Source of the DNA: Heligmosomoides polygyrus polygyrus
Taxonomy: Eukaryota; Nematoda; Chromadorea; Rhabditida; Heligmosomidae
DNA: 64,000 nt
Assembly: GCA_947396885.1 (NCBI GenBank)
Contig: OX377203.1
Location: 25,857,253-25,921,252 of the forward strand
Reading direction: 5' to 3'
Each line of letters starts with the position of its first letter. The stretch's first letter is position 1. The translations under genes and the position numbers were made by a program. Below are positions 38,401-43,781 of the stretch, piece after piece. A model generated the notes under the pieces. The model was not told the DNA's origin and did not search any database. It saw only the letters and a program-made list of their open reading frames with translations.

Positions 38401-41400
38401 TGAGCTCTCTCTTTCCTACGCGAACTGGGTTGCTTGAGGAGACAGCGCGACCATAACAGCTACATGGCTCCTACCATCGCCTTTCCTTAGTTTTAATGCA
38501 GATGGAAATATAATGGAATAAGAAGTGTAACTAACACAAGCAGAGGTCTCCTTTCCATTCTGTTGGGTTTGTCCTAATGCGCCATATTCCTGATGAGTAC
38601 TCCATCATTTTGCAGAACTTAAAAACAGATTGTTCTCTTTAATTGTATCATTACAACTACACCTTAATGTGGGCGCATACGGCTCAGTCGAGAGGAGCGG
38701 GACCTATTCGCTTCTCTGTCTTAACTGCTTGATTATAGGCTTTATTGGTGCCCAGCAAAGATTTCCTTTCGTTGGGGTGTTTAAGCAAGACCTGCATCGT
38801 ACAATCGAGAATGTATACACGCACAGACTGTTATTATTCCGACTTGGTCACCTAGAGCCGCTTGGTGCATATCGACCTTTGGCTTCTGCACCTTACCTTT
38901 TTGGCCTGGTAAGGCTTGTAAATCGGTAGATTTCCGTATGGCAATACCGCGCCTTGACGTTTGCCAAGCACTATAGAGGGAACGAACTCGTGTCTAGGAG
39001 TTCGCAGGAGTGCCGGTTTCCGCTACCATCTAGCGATGAGTTAATCTTACGATTAGTTTTGGTTCACGCTCATTTCAAGGAAGCCTTCTTCCAATGGTTG
39101 GCTAGCGACCTGACATCGAATCGAGAAAGGAGAACATTGATTTCGCTGGACTGGGCACTTCAAACGGTTGAATCGACCAAACACGTCACCCGACGTTCAG
39201 TGCGTGGCTCATTCCAGGAAAAGTTTGACCATCACCAGCTTTTATCGCTTTCATTGAGGAAACAGATATCATAAAAAAGGTCAGACGGATCGTGGAAGAA
39301 AAATTAGTCCAGGTCATCAGGCCAGACTCTGAAAACTGAGAGCAAGACTGCCACTTGAGGAAAATCCTCGTGAAGGCAGCTTTGACGATTAAACGATTCA
39401 GTTTTTTACTCACTGGTTAGACGTCAAACACTGTAGAAATGTCATGAATGTGGCTGATTGGAAGGTGGAGTTCAGAGGCGGAAGTCGTTTATCCAACAAA
39501 GGGGGATCGGATTCTTGTCACACAACAACTGATGGCAAGTCAGATGTGCTTTGGAAAAATAAATCTGCCGTTAAAGAAGTCCGGAACACTACAAAATCTG
39601 TTAGGTCTCCATAGAACAGCAAACTAAAGGCGAAAAAATAAGTAACACCGAAAAAGACTCTCTCTAACTGCTGGAGGCTGGTCAGCGCCAACGTAATTAA
39701 CGGATTCTGTTTACAGTTGACGAAAGTCTGGTTCCCGTCGACTCATGGGAAGAAGGAAAAACGGAGTATCTCAATGCGAGCTTCATTTACGACGACGATC
39801 CAAGGTGAGCGAAGGTCTTCTTCTGATGTTCCTCCTTGAGAAGGAAATCGGTTCTGATGAATGTGTGATAGTGGGGAACTATCCATCTCAGTTCCTGACG
39901 CGTGCCAAAATGGCCCTCTCTCACACAAGGTAGTGTGAAGTCCTTCGTTCAGAGCTCACACGAAGAAGTCCGACTAACGCATTGGCGGGCATCCTGGTGT
40001 TCTTTTGACAGCCCGAGAAATCCAGGTCCCCGTTCACTTGCTGTCAGCGGCGCACATCACGCGACTGACCCACCTAAATTTCCGCGGCTGAGCCTAAACG
40101 GAAACGCTCCTGATCGTCGAACACCGATGAATTTCTAAACCTAAAAGCTCTTTCTCATATGCGTATTGTGTCCGTGCAGAAGTCACGATCGTGGATAGTT
40201 TAGTTGTCTTTCCTTCTCAGGGCAATGCCATGACGCCCAAAGGAGCTATCCTGTTAAGCACAGTCTCCGTCGCTTTTGAACCCTTTCACGTGGCTAACAA
40301 AAGGCGTAATGAGCTGAGAAAACCAACTGTAGCTCGCAAAGTTGGTTCGCTTCATTACCTACGAATGGAGCGTATTAGTGCCCTCGCTCCCACGCTCTTT
40401 TTGTGAGCTATTCAAATCACTCATCTGAATGAGAAACCCTTCCTCTTCGACAGAATTAGTGGCACCTGGCTGCGCTAATTGGTTTTTATCCAGCAATGTG
40501 AGAAATACTGATCTATTTCAGACAACCTGTCTACATTGCGGCGCAAACCCCTCGCGGGGAAGACATCGCTTCATTCTGGCAGGCGATATGGCAGCATGGC
40601 GTCTGTCTGATCGTCAACTTGTCCACAATCGAGGAAGGGAAACAGGAGAAGAGCTACTGGCCCGAATCGGGCTCCGAGGTGCACGGTCCATTTGAGGTAG
40701 GTGTCGATATCGAACCAAAATAAATTTGAGGGACAACGAATCGCGGTTGCAGATTCACCTTGTCTCGGAGCATATCTGGAGTGACGACTACCTCGTGCGT
40801 TCGTTCTACCTGAAGAATCTTCGCAACGGTCAAACACGCACCATCACGCAATTCCACTACCTATCGTGGAAACACGACGAAACGCCATCCAGTCCGAAGA
40901 GCCTCATCGAATTCAGAAGGTGCGTTTAGTGTGGAGAAGAACAAGGAGGGAGGGGATGGTAGGGTGAAAGGCAAAGATTGTACATAAAATGGGAGTTCAT
41001 TTGAAATTCTGAGAGCAAACATGTGTATTGGGAATCGGAAGGGGCGTGAAGAATCCGGTAGAATACTAAAAATGCGCAGCTTTGGCATCTGCTATTTCAT
41101 CAATTATAAAGAAGTCGTAGTAGGATGGCAGATATTGAGGAGTTCCGTTGGAGGTGGGGTAATGCAACAGTGTACGACCGACTGCTGAAGTTGACCAGGA
41201 AACAGGCCACCAGTGTAGGAGATTACTTGGAAAGAGAGGCGAGAAAAAAGGAATCTATTCTAGTGGAGAGGAAGCATTTCGCTCAATCCTTTCGATAACG
41301 AAAGTGCAATTGCAAATGCACTATTTTACAAAAACTATACAGTCATTAACCTATGAGAGAATCCTTCTATGCAGTTTTCTTACGGAGATAAGCACTGTGA

Positions 41401-43208
41401 TTGCGCTTGTTTAGCGGTACCCCATCCGACTAGGATAGACCCGAAAAAGTTTAGCAGTTGAGGCCTCCATAACTTCATCGAAGGCTAACAAACAGAATAG
41501 CGCTCACTATGGAGAGCAATTTGCCCTCATTCTGCTTAACTGCACGAACCAGCTTCTTAACGATGCAACCCCTTCGATAAGAATGCATTTTCTGCGGTAA
41601 TTGGAGGGGAATAGGACAGCGCACAAGCTTCTCAAACATTTGCAAATGTCTAGTTTTAGTCGAGACCTCGCTACGGGCACCGGAGCTCTTCTCTGACCCC
41701 TTCGATACCAGTTACAACAGTGTATGCCACCTACATAGCCGCCATCCGCAAATTCACTTGAAATTCTGTTCAGAAGAGAACACGTTCGCCGATAGGATAA
41801 TACTCGAAGTCTTCATAAGCCCTGAAGACTCTCAAAATCTATACGGATCCTGCTAGTCTTCTTTTGTCATAGTGGTCTGTTTTCGCAAAGCAGAGGCCAT
41901 CTGAACAAGTATCCTCCAACTCTCTTGGTACTGGGATAGGGTAATTACCGGTCCGTTTGCGAAACCAATCTTTACGATTTCATCGTCACCGAAAATGTAG
42001 TACTTCATGCCTACGAAGCCCAATCATTATCGCTTCATCAAAAAAGTTGTGAAGACTCCGCCAGAATGTGTCACGGCACGTTTTAATTTGAACGTGAGGC
42101 GAGTTAAATTCAACATTATCCTTGGATCAGACATTGTTTGCGCAACTTCGAGCAAAGGGCGAGCCTTTTGTGCTGTACAACAACGAGTAGAAGATCCAAC
42201 AGCATCAAATTCAACCGTCAGGGGCGGGACATTGAGGTCTACAGTTCACTTTCAGTAAACCTACACCCATGTCTGTTCATGAATTTCAGTTGCCTCATTT
42301 TTAATAGGGATGCCTGAGGGGTATGTGTAGGCCCCGTTCCTTTCTAGCGCAAAGGTTTGGAAGCAGAAGCATGCCTGATTTGATGTGCAATCCTGTTCTT
42401 TATGATTTGAAAGACTCCAATGACCTCAATGGTCGTGACTCCTCCGGACAGTGTTGTGACTAGTGACATGGGTGAGACTAATATCCGATTTCGGCTGCGT
42501 GGTCAGCACTCATCTTCTGAAAAACAGACCCTGTCTTAGATAACAACTGATGCTCTCGCTGTTACGAACCGGCGATAAAGGTGTTAAGTAACGTCCGTGC
42601 ACCCTCACATCACTACACCTTTACCACTATAGAAAGGATAACGAAATTAATGAGAAGCATGGAAAAGTATGAAGTACAAAGCAATTCCTACATGGCATAC
42701 GCCACGAATTCTATCCCACGGGTGTTGTGGAGGTAATCTGAATGCGTATCTGGCGTACAATGACTTGCGGTGGCCCGCCGATGGACAAGTCAGTACTTCA
42801 TCCTTCCCAAACAAGTCTGGTACCAATTCACCGACTCTGGAGGAATGAAAGTAGAAGTCCTCCCAGCAGAGATCTCCTCCCTTGCAGAAAAGTGAACAAG
42901 TCGTATCGCGGTCGCGCTTCGCCGGTGCTGGTCCACTCGTGGGAGGGCGCTGGTCGAACGGGTGTGTTCTGCGCGGTCGATCTGTTATGCGCACGTCTGC
43001 TGAAGGGTGTTCGTCAACTGGACGTCGTCGCCTCCGTCGAACATCTTCGTGACCAACGTGACGGTACGTTCTGTCCTGCTACCCTAGCTGCTAGTGCCCC
43101 TTATTCACCTACATTCCAGGTCTTGTCCGCACGGCCGACCAGTTCAAGCTCATTTACGGTTGCGTCGCGCAGGAAGTGAACTCGCTGTTGAAAGCGCTAC
43201 CCCAGTGA
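1610..43208 (+). CDS. ida-1: IA-2/phogrin-like receptor pseudophosphatase (IDA-1 homologue), 21 coding exons, 5' end missing
   Basis: Spliced in phase, the exons give about 837 residues without the signal peptide. Order: RESP18-homology segment (about 1-100; GC at the start, CFQDGVFGQC across the first junction), acidic luminal region (100-320), mature ectodomain (about 320-450), membrane segment (about 465-488, [20 protein letters not shown]), juxtamembrane ELCRQRM and [10 protein letters not shown] motifs, then the PTP-like domain ending in LLKALPQ and TGA. Family members are transmembrane proteins of neuroendocrine dense-core vesicles, matured by convertases; a KK in exon 27573-27665 may be the processing site (inference). 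The P-loop is [10 protein letters not shown], so the catalytic Cys is Ser (codon 42937-42939), and WPD is WPE (40658-40666). Both predict no phosphatase activity. The length fits nematode IDA-1 (about 770 residues) with an enlarged luminal region. The first exon (signal peptide) was not found. Confidence 0.93.
3316..3520 (-). repeat. tRNA-derived SINE, partial copy
   Basis: It shares blocks with the full copy at 49086-49386: gaatgcgcc, cttctactgg, gaccagccg-tgg, tttcccagactaatctg-accaattcaccga, gcttggttggg. Diverged and missing the tRNA-like head and the tail. Confidence 0.6.
3690..3735 (+). repeat. tRNA-like A-box fragment
   Basis: tatagcgcagtcgttgggg followed by acagcgactctcgagag resembles the 5' half of a tRNA-derived repeat head. 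No B box follows, so this is a remnant and not a tRNA gene. Confidence 0.3.
4040..4240 (+). repeat. degenerate minisatellite, about 55-60-bp unit
   Basis: Three to four tandem units share the pattern caacgtgcgtagggattc, then gaagacgtgctgatga-gtcg. A G-run (4261-4273) follows, then more related sequence to about 4420 and a second G-run (4508-4515). Related units occur at 48215-48255 and 51180-51345. Confidence 0.6.
4735..4800 (+). repeat. short tandem repeat with NotI-like cores
   Basis: Two clear copies and a partial third of a unit reading cccccaaccaga-gtttggc followed by ggccgc. The copies are about 30 bp apart and nearly identical. Confidence 0.6.
6030..6800. mobile_element. foldback element with nested inverted repeats
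   Basis: The outer arms (about 6030-6110 and 6725-6810) are inverted copies: catctcaca-(8)-agcggtcaactggaag on the left matches the reverse complement of cttccagttgaccgctttgaatgtgagatg on the right. Inside, 6237-6500 is another near-perfect palindrome made of GAGCGACAA-type repeats. There is no transposase frame, so it is probably a non-autonomous foldback (MITE-like) element. Ends and target duplication were not resolved. Confidence 0.6.
6237..6500. repeat. 264-bp palindrome of gcgacaagagcgac repeats
   Basis: The left arm starts agggcctgttcatacttc and the right arm ends gaagtatgaacaggccct. Both carry tandem 9-mers (gagcgacaa, gagcgactg) and a core around gtgtggtgtacgtaaataatt. The arms are about 120 bp, with the centre near 6365. 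Confidence 0.8.
6837..7584. mobile_element. 748-bp long inverted repeat
   Basis: The left arm (6837 to about 7135) and right arm (about 7292-7584) are reverse complements at roughly 85 percent by eye; shared blocks include ccctaatcac, caggagaatgtc / taggagaatgtcc and gaccaattctac. The spacer (about 7141-7277) is a direct third copy of the inner arm, sharing ttttcaaaatttcggccaat. No coding frame. Probably a foldback transposon. Confidence 0.75.
9340..9400 (-). repeat. tRNA-derived fragment with B box
   Basis: On the minus strand GGGTTCGAGTCCCGCC matches a Pol III B box. No foldable tRNA with an A box at proper spacing can be made, so it is a tRNA-derived repeat remnant. Confidence 0.35.
9680..9815 (+). 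repeat. dispersed repeat also found at 14775-14895
   Basis: Both copies share ccattcagag, gtca-ta-tctgattggctgg / ccctgactggctgg, tgttggaccagcgctctg / tgtttggtccatgctctg, and a following ggttggcgc-ctccac block. Identity unknown. Confidence 0.5.
11512..11660 (-). repeat. tRNA-derived SINE, partial copy
   Basis: Contains tggtaccaattca, gtcttggttggcctgggcgg and atcgggtgcacgcgacag from the SINE consensus, ending just before the tRNA-like head. Confidence 0.7.
12546..12710 (-). repeat. tRNA-derived SINE, decayed
   Basis: Shares ctatttctatggggtatcatggaggcaatctga and the later accgattcc block with the SINE, with many substitutions. Confidence 0.5.
13056..13198. mobile_element. 143-bp PIF/Harbinger-like MITE with TTA target duplication
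   Basis: Terminal inverted repeats start AGGCCCTCCCAGACTTCTGC on the left and (reverse complement) AGGCCCCCACAGAGTTCTGC on the right. They are flanked by TTA at 13053-13055 and 13199-13201. TWA duplications are typical of PIF/Harbinger. The GC-rich centre is palindromic (gctcgccgccggcggcg). Confidence 0.75.
13728..13836 (+). CDS. ida-1: ida-1 exon: DGVFGQC segment
   Basis: The exon runs from acceptor attacag to donor gtacgc (phase 1 in, 2 out). It contains (D)GVFGQC followed by an amphipathic stretch ending [10 protein letters not shown], the second part of the RESP18-homology domain. Confidence 0.9.
13920..14064 (+). CDS. ida-1: ida-1 exon: end of RESP18-homology domain
   Basis: Acceptor ttccag, donor gtaagc. 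It encodes [19 protein letters not shown] and on to NIWALIQ. The W-D-x(n)-C pattern corresponds to the helical end of the RESP18-homology domain in the family. Confidence 0.88.
14122..14232 (+). CDS. ida-1: ida-1 exon: acidic luminal linker
   Basis: Phase 0 at both ends; acceptor gtttag, donor gtaagc. It encodes an acidic, proline-containing stretch ([20 protein letters not shown] onward), typical of the poorly conserved luminal pro-region. Confidence 0.85.
14420..14710 (+). mobile_element. tRNA-derived SINE, near full length
   Basis: Head gaaggaggtggcggctgtcg, B-box-like ttggtttggattttccacc, body with tggtaccacgcctgtctgg, caagtcaatgtatggccaaa, and tail tttgtcccttatcc. It lies in the ida-1 intron 14233-15430. 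Confidence 0.8.
14775..14895 (+). repeat. dispersed repeat, second copy
   Basis: Homologous to 9680-9815 (see that entry); it directly follows the SINE at 14420-14710. Confidence 0.5.
14950..15140 (+). repeat. tRNA-derived SINE, decayed
   Basis: Matches the SINE in order: ggaggagccggctctcgtgg, aagttcttggatcaga, aaccactctttcatccctcc, gacttgtgtaggaag, cttgctcagtggtggg. Confidence 0.5.
15431..15587 (+). CDS. ida-1: ida-1 exon: acidic luminal linker
   Basis: Acceptor tttcag, donor gtacgt, phase 0 in and 1 out. It encodes a strongly acidic segment ([15 protein letters not shown]) ending [10 protein letters not shown]. It has the same composition as the neighbouring luminal exons. Confidence 0.85.
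16440..16740 (-). mobile_element. tRNA-derived SINE, full length
   Basis: Runs from the tail complement ggataaaggacggcgttact to the head complement ctgcgctacactcgccct. Body blocks match the copy at 49086-49386 throughout, with many point differences. Confidence 0.8.
16914..17312 (-). mobile_element. possible solo LTR
   Basis: Read on the minus strand, this shows an LTR-like layout: a start near TGTAATTGAC, a TATA-like CATAAAAGCCGG about 190 nt in, a pyrimidine-rich transcribed region, an AT-rich tail (TATATAAATTTATAAAATTA) and an end near ATACAGCACA. I could not fix the target-site duplication, and no internal domain is adjacent. This is inference from layout only. Confidence 0.3.
17380..17430 (-). 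repeat. SINE fragment
   Basis: ccagacatgtctggtaccaa plus ccgagcgaaggggtggag is the central block of the SINE family. Confidence 0.5.
17600..17921 (-). pseudogene. RTE-clade LINE, 3' end of reverse transcriptase frame
   Basis: The minus frame contains [20 protein letters not shown], then [20 protein letters not shown] and CWRPLEQV, the characteristic C-terminus of RTE-type endonuclease/reverse-transcriptase polyproteins. Endonuclease and RT domains are absent. The fragment is 5'-truncated, as LINE copies usually are. Confidence 0.7.
19215..19290 (-). repeat. SINE 3' fragment
   Basis: tcattcccatctgggatgcg then ccatgtattccatttctctgagatatcgcgg matches the 3' part of the SINE family. A weaker fragment lies at 19815-19870. 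Confidence 0.5.
20446..20529 (+). CDS. ida-1: ida-1 exon: luminal region
   Basis: An 84-nt exon, phase 1 to 1, acceptor ttttag, donor gtgagt. It encodes [20 protein letters not shown] and on to REENP. It is separated from the previous exon by a 4.9-kb intron full of repeats. Confidence 0.85.
20599..20706 (+). CDS. ida-1: ida-1 exon: luminal region, helical
   Basis: A 108-nt exon, phase 1 to 1, acceptor ttacag, donor gtatgc. It encodes [20 protein letters not shown] then an acidic tail. The intron before it is only 69 nt. Confidence 0.85.
20750..21410. other. unexplained coding-like segment, broken frames on both strands
   Basis: The + strand has an open frame at 20769-21113 and a second one at 21150-21404 with a coiled-coil-like stretch ([20 protein letters not shown]). 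The minus strand reads [20 protein letters not shown] over 20900-21000, interrupted by stops. Base composition is more coding-like than the surrounding intron. It may be a decayed retroelement gag-like gene; I recognise no domain. Confidence 0.35.
21700..21965 (-). mobile_element. tRNA-derived SINE, near full length
   Basis: Blocks in order: aaggctgcgttattcagtcc, gtggccagccg, tctttcccagacacgtgtgg, gatggaaggctt, gaaccaggaacctgatatcggg, cgccacctcctccgattg. Confidence 0.75.
22965..23220 (-). mobile_element. tRNA-derived SINE, decayed
   Basis: Shares gaatgcgccacgtattccac, atacaatggcctgggatggt, ccgattcgccgacc, aacttgcttggcag and cagcctcctactgc with the SINE family. Confidence 0.65.
23369..23428. 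repeat. (ATTT)n microsatellite, about 15 units
   Basis: An uninterrupted ATTT tetranucleotide tract of about 60 bp. The sequence following it (aggtaaagcaaaagttatgg) resembles the 3' flank of the AT repeat at 43930-44020, which suggests it marks the 3' end of an old LINE copy. Confidence 0.85.
23925..24005 (-). repeat. tRNA-derived fragment with A and B boxes
   Basis: On the minus strand, GGAGCGAATGTGGCTCAGTC and GGAAGATATGCC give an A-box-like head, and GGTTCGAGTTTCGCC gives a B box about 45 nt later. The acceptor stem does not pair, so it is a tRNA pseudogene or SINE head. Confidence 0.4.
24553..26417. mobile_element. hAT-like non-autonomous transposon, 1865 bp, 8-bp target duplication
   Basis: The ends are CAGGGATGAGCGGAT on the left and, inverted, CAGGGATGAGCGGATAAC on the right. 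They are flanked by a perfect 8-bp direct duplication GTGGTTTA (24545-24552 and 26418-26425). Both ends carry clustered subterminal CGTTATCCG repeats facing inwards, as expected for transposase-binding sites. CAGGG ends and 8-bp duplications are hAT hallmarks. No hAT transposase frame is present, so it would depend on another copy. Confidence 0.85.
25375..25470 (-). repeat. SINE fragment inside the hAT-like element
   Basis: Weak match to the SINE centre (attctacttccg, caatggcttgtagtggctag). It may have been carried along with, or inserted into, the hAT-like element. Confidence 0.3.
26699..27400 (+). mobile_element. internally deleted Tc1/mariner-superfamily element
   Basis: Terminal inverted repeats CAGGGTGCATCAGAAGTTCT and (inverted) CAGGGTACGTCAAAAGTTCT are flanked by TA at 26697-26698 and 27401-27402. 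Inside, the + strand retains transposase pieces: AEEW, then a PLSPDLNPMG-like block that normally holds the third catalytic acid, then [20 protein letters not shown]. Stops and frameshifts break it, and the central catalytic region is missing. Confidence 0.8.
27573..27665 (+). CDS. ida-1: ida-1 exon: luminal region with KK site
   Basis: A 93-nt exon, phase 1 to 1, acceptor ctttag, donor gtgagc. It encodes [20 protein letters not shown] followed by [10 protein letters not shown]. Composition and phase fit between the 20.6-kb and 34.3-kb exons. The KK dipeptide is a candidate convertase site at the start of the mature ectodomain (inference). Confidence 0.7.
27891..27983 (+). CDS. ida-1: possible ida-1 exon (cassette)
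   Basis: A second 93-nt open segment, phase 1 to 1, with a good acceptor (aaatgcag) but a weaker donor (gtagaa). It encodes [20 protein letters not shown] and on to RTDVCYLG. Phase and codon use fit the gene, but I cannot align it with a known part of the family. It may be an alternative exon or belong to another transcript. Confidence 0.45.
28343..28565 (-). repeat. tRNA-derived SINE, internally deleted
   Basis: The tail complement ggataaaggacggtgttcat and the head complement ggcacctcctccgactgcgc are clear. The middle is shortened. Confidence 0.65.
28990..29110. repeat. degenerate (CATATA/TACA)n simple repeat
   Basis: Alternating catacatatatatg, gtacatacatctgtatgtac and similar words give a purine-pyrimidine alternating tract with many short palindromes. 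Confidence 0.5.
29151..30391 (-). mobile_element. mariner element, complete ends, decayed D34D transposase
   Basis: The ends CAGGGTGTCCTAAAGTTTTG and (inverted) CAGTGTGTCCGGAAAGTCTT are flanked by TA at 29149-29150 and 30392-30393. The minus strand shows an N-terminal start ([14 protein letters not shown]), a GRP-motif region in a shifted frame, a catalytic block [15 protein letters not shown], then MDNARPHSA and [11 protein letters not shown]. The spacing of 34 residues between the last two catalytic Asp residues defines mariner. Several frameshifts and stops make it inactive. Confidence 0.85.
30576..32729. mobile_element. Harbinger-like element, 2.15 kb, TAA target duplication
   Basis: About 34 bp at the left end (AGGGCTCCGCACACTTCTGC onward) repeat inverted at the right end (GGGGCTCCGCACACTTCTGC). 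TAA lies outside both (30573-30575, 32730-32732). Inside are a second inverted pair (about 31050-31215 and 32510-32650, both with gcgaggtatgcatacggccc in one orientation) and a small palindrome at 30693-30771. No transposase is recognised. Two smaller elements placed near each other could also give this layout. Confidence 0.6.
30693..30771. repeat. near-perfect palindrome
   Basis: cggcattgccgcatcgacgg then caacaatgatttcaatcatt pairs with aatcattgttgccgtc and ggtgcggcaatgccg across a short loop (cctg). Confidence 0.8.
33640..33905 (-). mobile_element. tRNA-derived SINE, near full length
   Basis: Blocks in order: gaattccacatctacgggat, gtcatggaggcaa, tatacaatcacttgctgcgg, cttctccgaagagtctggca, atcgggtacaagcgacagc, ctcatctggctgcgccat. 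Confidence 0.7.
34347..34429 (+). CDS. ida-1: ida-1 exon: start of mature ectodomain
   Basis: Acceptor tttcag, donor gtaggc, phase 1 in and 0 out. It encodes [20 protein letters not shown] then GNRVYLK, corresponding to the first strand of the SEA-like mature ectodomain. Confidence 0.88.
34584..34678 (+). CDS. ida-1: ida-1 exon: mature ectodomain
   Basis: Acceptor gtttag, donor gtgagc, phase 0 in and 2 out. It encodes [20 protein letters not shown] and on to LLFDDF, the first helix region of the membrane-proximal ectodomain. Confidence 0.88.
35061..35164 (+). CDS. ida-1: ida-1 exon: mature ectodomain
   Basis: Acceptor atttag, donor gtgagt, phase 2 in and 1 out. It encodes [20 protein letters not shown] and then a helix (TVEGVAQAV). 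It aligns by eye with the membrane-proximal fold of IA-2. Confidence 0.88.
35689..35773. repeat. 85-nt hairpin with 36-nt arms
   Basis: The left arm ends atcaccatgaatggagc; the right arm starts gctccattcatggtgat. The arms pair over 36 nt with about three mismatches around a 13-nt loop. It could be a very small MITE or a hairpin RNA precursor. No conserved microRNA seed is recognised. Confidence 0.7.
36315..36360 (-). repeat. tRNA-derived B-box fragment
   Basis: The minus strand reads TTGGTTCGGGTCCCGC, a B-box match, with no complete tRNA around it. Confidence 0.3.
36743..36920. repeat. 178-bp imperfect inverted repeat (MITE-like)
   Basis: gattcatcaacgacttcc on the left and its complement (taagtcgttgatgaatc) on the right bound a structure with a second matched pair, tacagcggaaa / tttccgctgta. 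Confidence 0.6.
37621..37847 (+). CDS. ida-1: ida-1 exon: membrane segment
   Basis: Acceptor attacag, donor gtaagc, phase 1 in and 0 out. It encodes [20 protein letters not shown], a Ser-rich stretch, then the hydrophobic span [20 protein letters not shown]. The gtgagt at 37692 is a decoy: splicing it out (35 nt) would shift the frame out of the membrane segment. Confidence 0.9.
37903..37992 (+). CDS. ida-1: ida-1 exon: juxtamembrane, GC donor
   Basis: Phase 0 at both ends. It encodes [20 protein letters not shown] and on to SSLAYQ. The following intron (37993-38057) starts gcaagt and ends ttttag, a GC-AG intron. Junction residues YQ|ELCRQRM fit the family exactly. Confidence 0.9.
38058..38189 (+). 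CDS. ida-1: ida-1 exon: ELCRQRM to DISTGHVIL
   Basis: Phase 0 at both ends. It encodes ELCRQRM, a Ser-rich stretch with [11 protein letters not shown], and [12 protein letters not shown]. These blocks are hallmarks of the IA-2 juxtamembrane region just before the PTP-like fold. The donor (gttggt) is weak, but the junction to NFLQE is in frame. Confidence 0.92.
38264..38399 (+). CDS. ida-1: ida-1 exon: start of PTP-like domain
   Basis: Acceptor ttgcag, donor gtgagc, phase 0 in and 1 out. It encodes [20 protein letters not shown] and on to ANRNRSVVP, the N-terminal helices and the conserved NR(S) motif of the PTP fold. Confidence 0.92.
38400..39716 (+). other. 1.3-kb ida-1 intron
   Basis: Two open frames (38630-38929, 38954-39274 +) are present but have no recognisable domain or splice logic. 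I see no named repeat. Confidence 0.6.
39717..39804 (+). CDS. ida-1: ida-1 exon: PTP-like domain, YLNAS motif
   Basis: Acceptor ttacag, donor gtgagc. It encodes (F)[28 protein letters not shown] in two adjoining blocks: [16 protein letters not shown], then [17 protein letters not shown] matches the PTP YINAS motif. Confidence 0.92.
39905..40095 (-). pseudogene. RTE LINE 3' fragment
   Basis: Nucleotide-level similarity to 17700-17880: cacgaagaagtccgac, gg-catcctggtgttctttt, a shared acctaa-tttccg block. It lies in the ida-1 intron 39805-40521 on the opposite strand to the gene. Confidence 0.5.
40522..40696 (+). CDS. ida-1: ida-1 exon: PTP-like domain, altered WPD loop
   Basis: Acceptor atttcag, donor gtaggt. 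It encodes [10 protein letters not shown] (PTP: YIA-Q-P), [16 protein letters not shown] and [10 protein letters not shown]. The WPD-loop aspartate, the general acid in active PTPs, is Glu here. Confidence 0.95.
40753..40919 (+). CDS. ida-1: ida-1 exon: PTP-like domain, HLVSEHIW block
   Basis: Acceptor ttgcag, donor gtgcgt, phase 0 in and 2 out. It encodes [20 protein letters not shown], then [12 protein letters not shown], a near-perfect IA-2 family signature. The intron before it is 56 nt. Confidence 0.96.
40920..42887 (+). other. 2.0-kb ida-1 intron
   Basis: Apart from the SINE fragment at 42650-42855 I see no named feature. The open frame at 42007-42258 + has no recognised domain. Confidence 0.6.
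42650..42855 (-). repeat. tRNA-derived SINE, 3' part, ending 33 nt before an ida-1 acceptor
   Basis: Matches gaatgcgtatctggcgtaca, caatgacttgcggtggcc, ccgatggacaagtcag, aagtctggtaccaattcacc. The copy stops near 42855, and the exon begins at 42888, so the insertion nearly touches the splice site. Confidence 0.75.
42888..43063 (+). CDS. ida-1: ida-1 exon: dead P-loop [10 protein letters not shown]
   Basis: Acceptor cttgcag, donor gtacgt. It encodes [26 protein letters not shown], then [15 protein letters not shown]. Ser (42937-42939) sits where PTPs have the nucleophilic Cys; the P-loop Arg (42955-42957) is kept. A SINE fragment ends just before the acceptor. Confidence 0.96.
43120..43208 (+). 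CDS. ida-1: ida-1 last exon
   Basis: Acceptor attccag. It encodes [20 protein letters not shown] then NSLLKALPQ and TGA at 43206-43208. The C-terminal LLKALPQ matches the family end exactly. Confidence 0.96.
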
Positions 43209-43532
43209 GCCAGCCAGCCACCCGCCTCATCCGTTTCGTTTCGTCCACCGAACCTGCATCGTCATCTGTGTCCACCTGTCCCCTGTATCAGCCGCGATCT
43301 CTCACGATTCAAAGCCATCCGTCTCTGCTGTGTCCTTCTGACGTCTCACACATCGTGACAGCTTGATCTTCTGTTGCGCAGTGTGGTCGCTGAGGCCGTG
43401 TAGCCGTCATCGTCATCTTATTCATCCGCCGGCGCGACGCCGCACCAGCGTCGCGCCACTTTGCCCGATCTGATCTCGACCTTACCGTTATCCCCAGTGA
43501 CATATTACGCGCCGTTGATTCCGAGGCTATGT

Positions 43533-43538
43533 AATGAA
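43533..43538 (+). promoter_or_regulatory. possible polyadenylation hexamer AATGAA
   Basis: AATGAA, a common nematode variant of AATAAA, occurs about 325 nt after the ida-1 stop. No cleavage site can be seen directly, so this is tentative. The stretch 43209-43781 is otherwise taken as 3' UTR and intergenic sequence. Confidence 0.2.
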
Positions 43539-43781
43539 TCAGTGTTAATCCTTCCCTTTCATGAAAAAGAAATCTTCATGGAGCTGTGTTGCGTATGATG
43601 AACGGTTGTTGACACAGCTCTCACCAGCGGCACAGCACAGTTACGTATTGGAAGCCTCAAGAACACACGAAACCTGTTTCATCAAATTTTCTAACCAATT
43701 TCTAGATAGGTCGAGCTGAGAAGAAGATTCTAGCTCCTCTTTCCGAAAACCTCGAGACCTGGGCATAATAAGTTCACGTTG

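Noticed and set aside
42742..43179. Continuous 145-codon frame across the P-loop exon
   Set aside because: Its first part is SINE sequence and its last part is intron and next exon in another frame; only 42888-43063 is coding in it.
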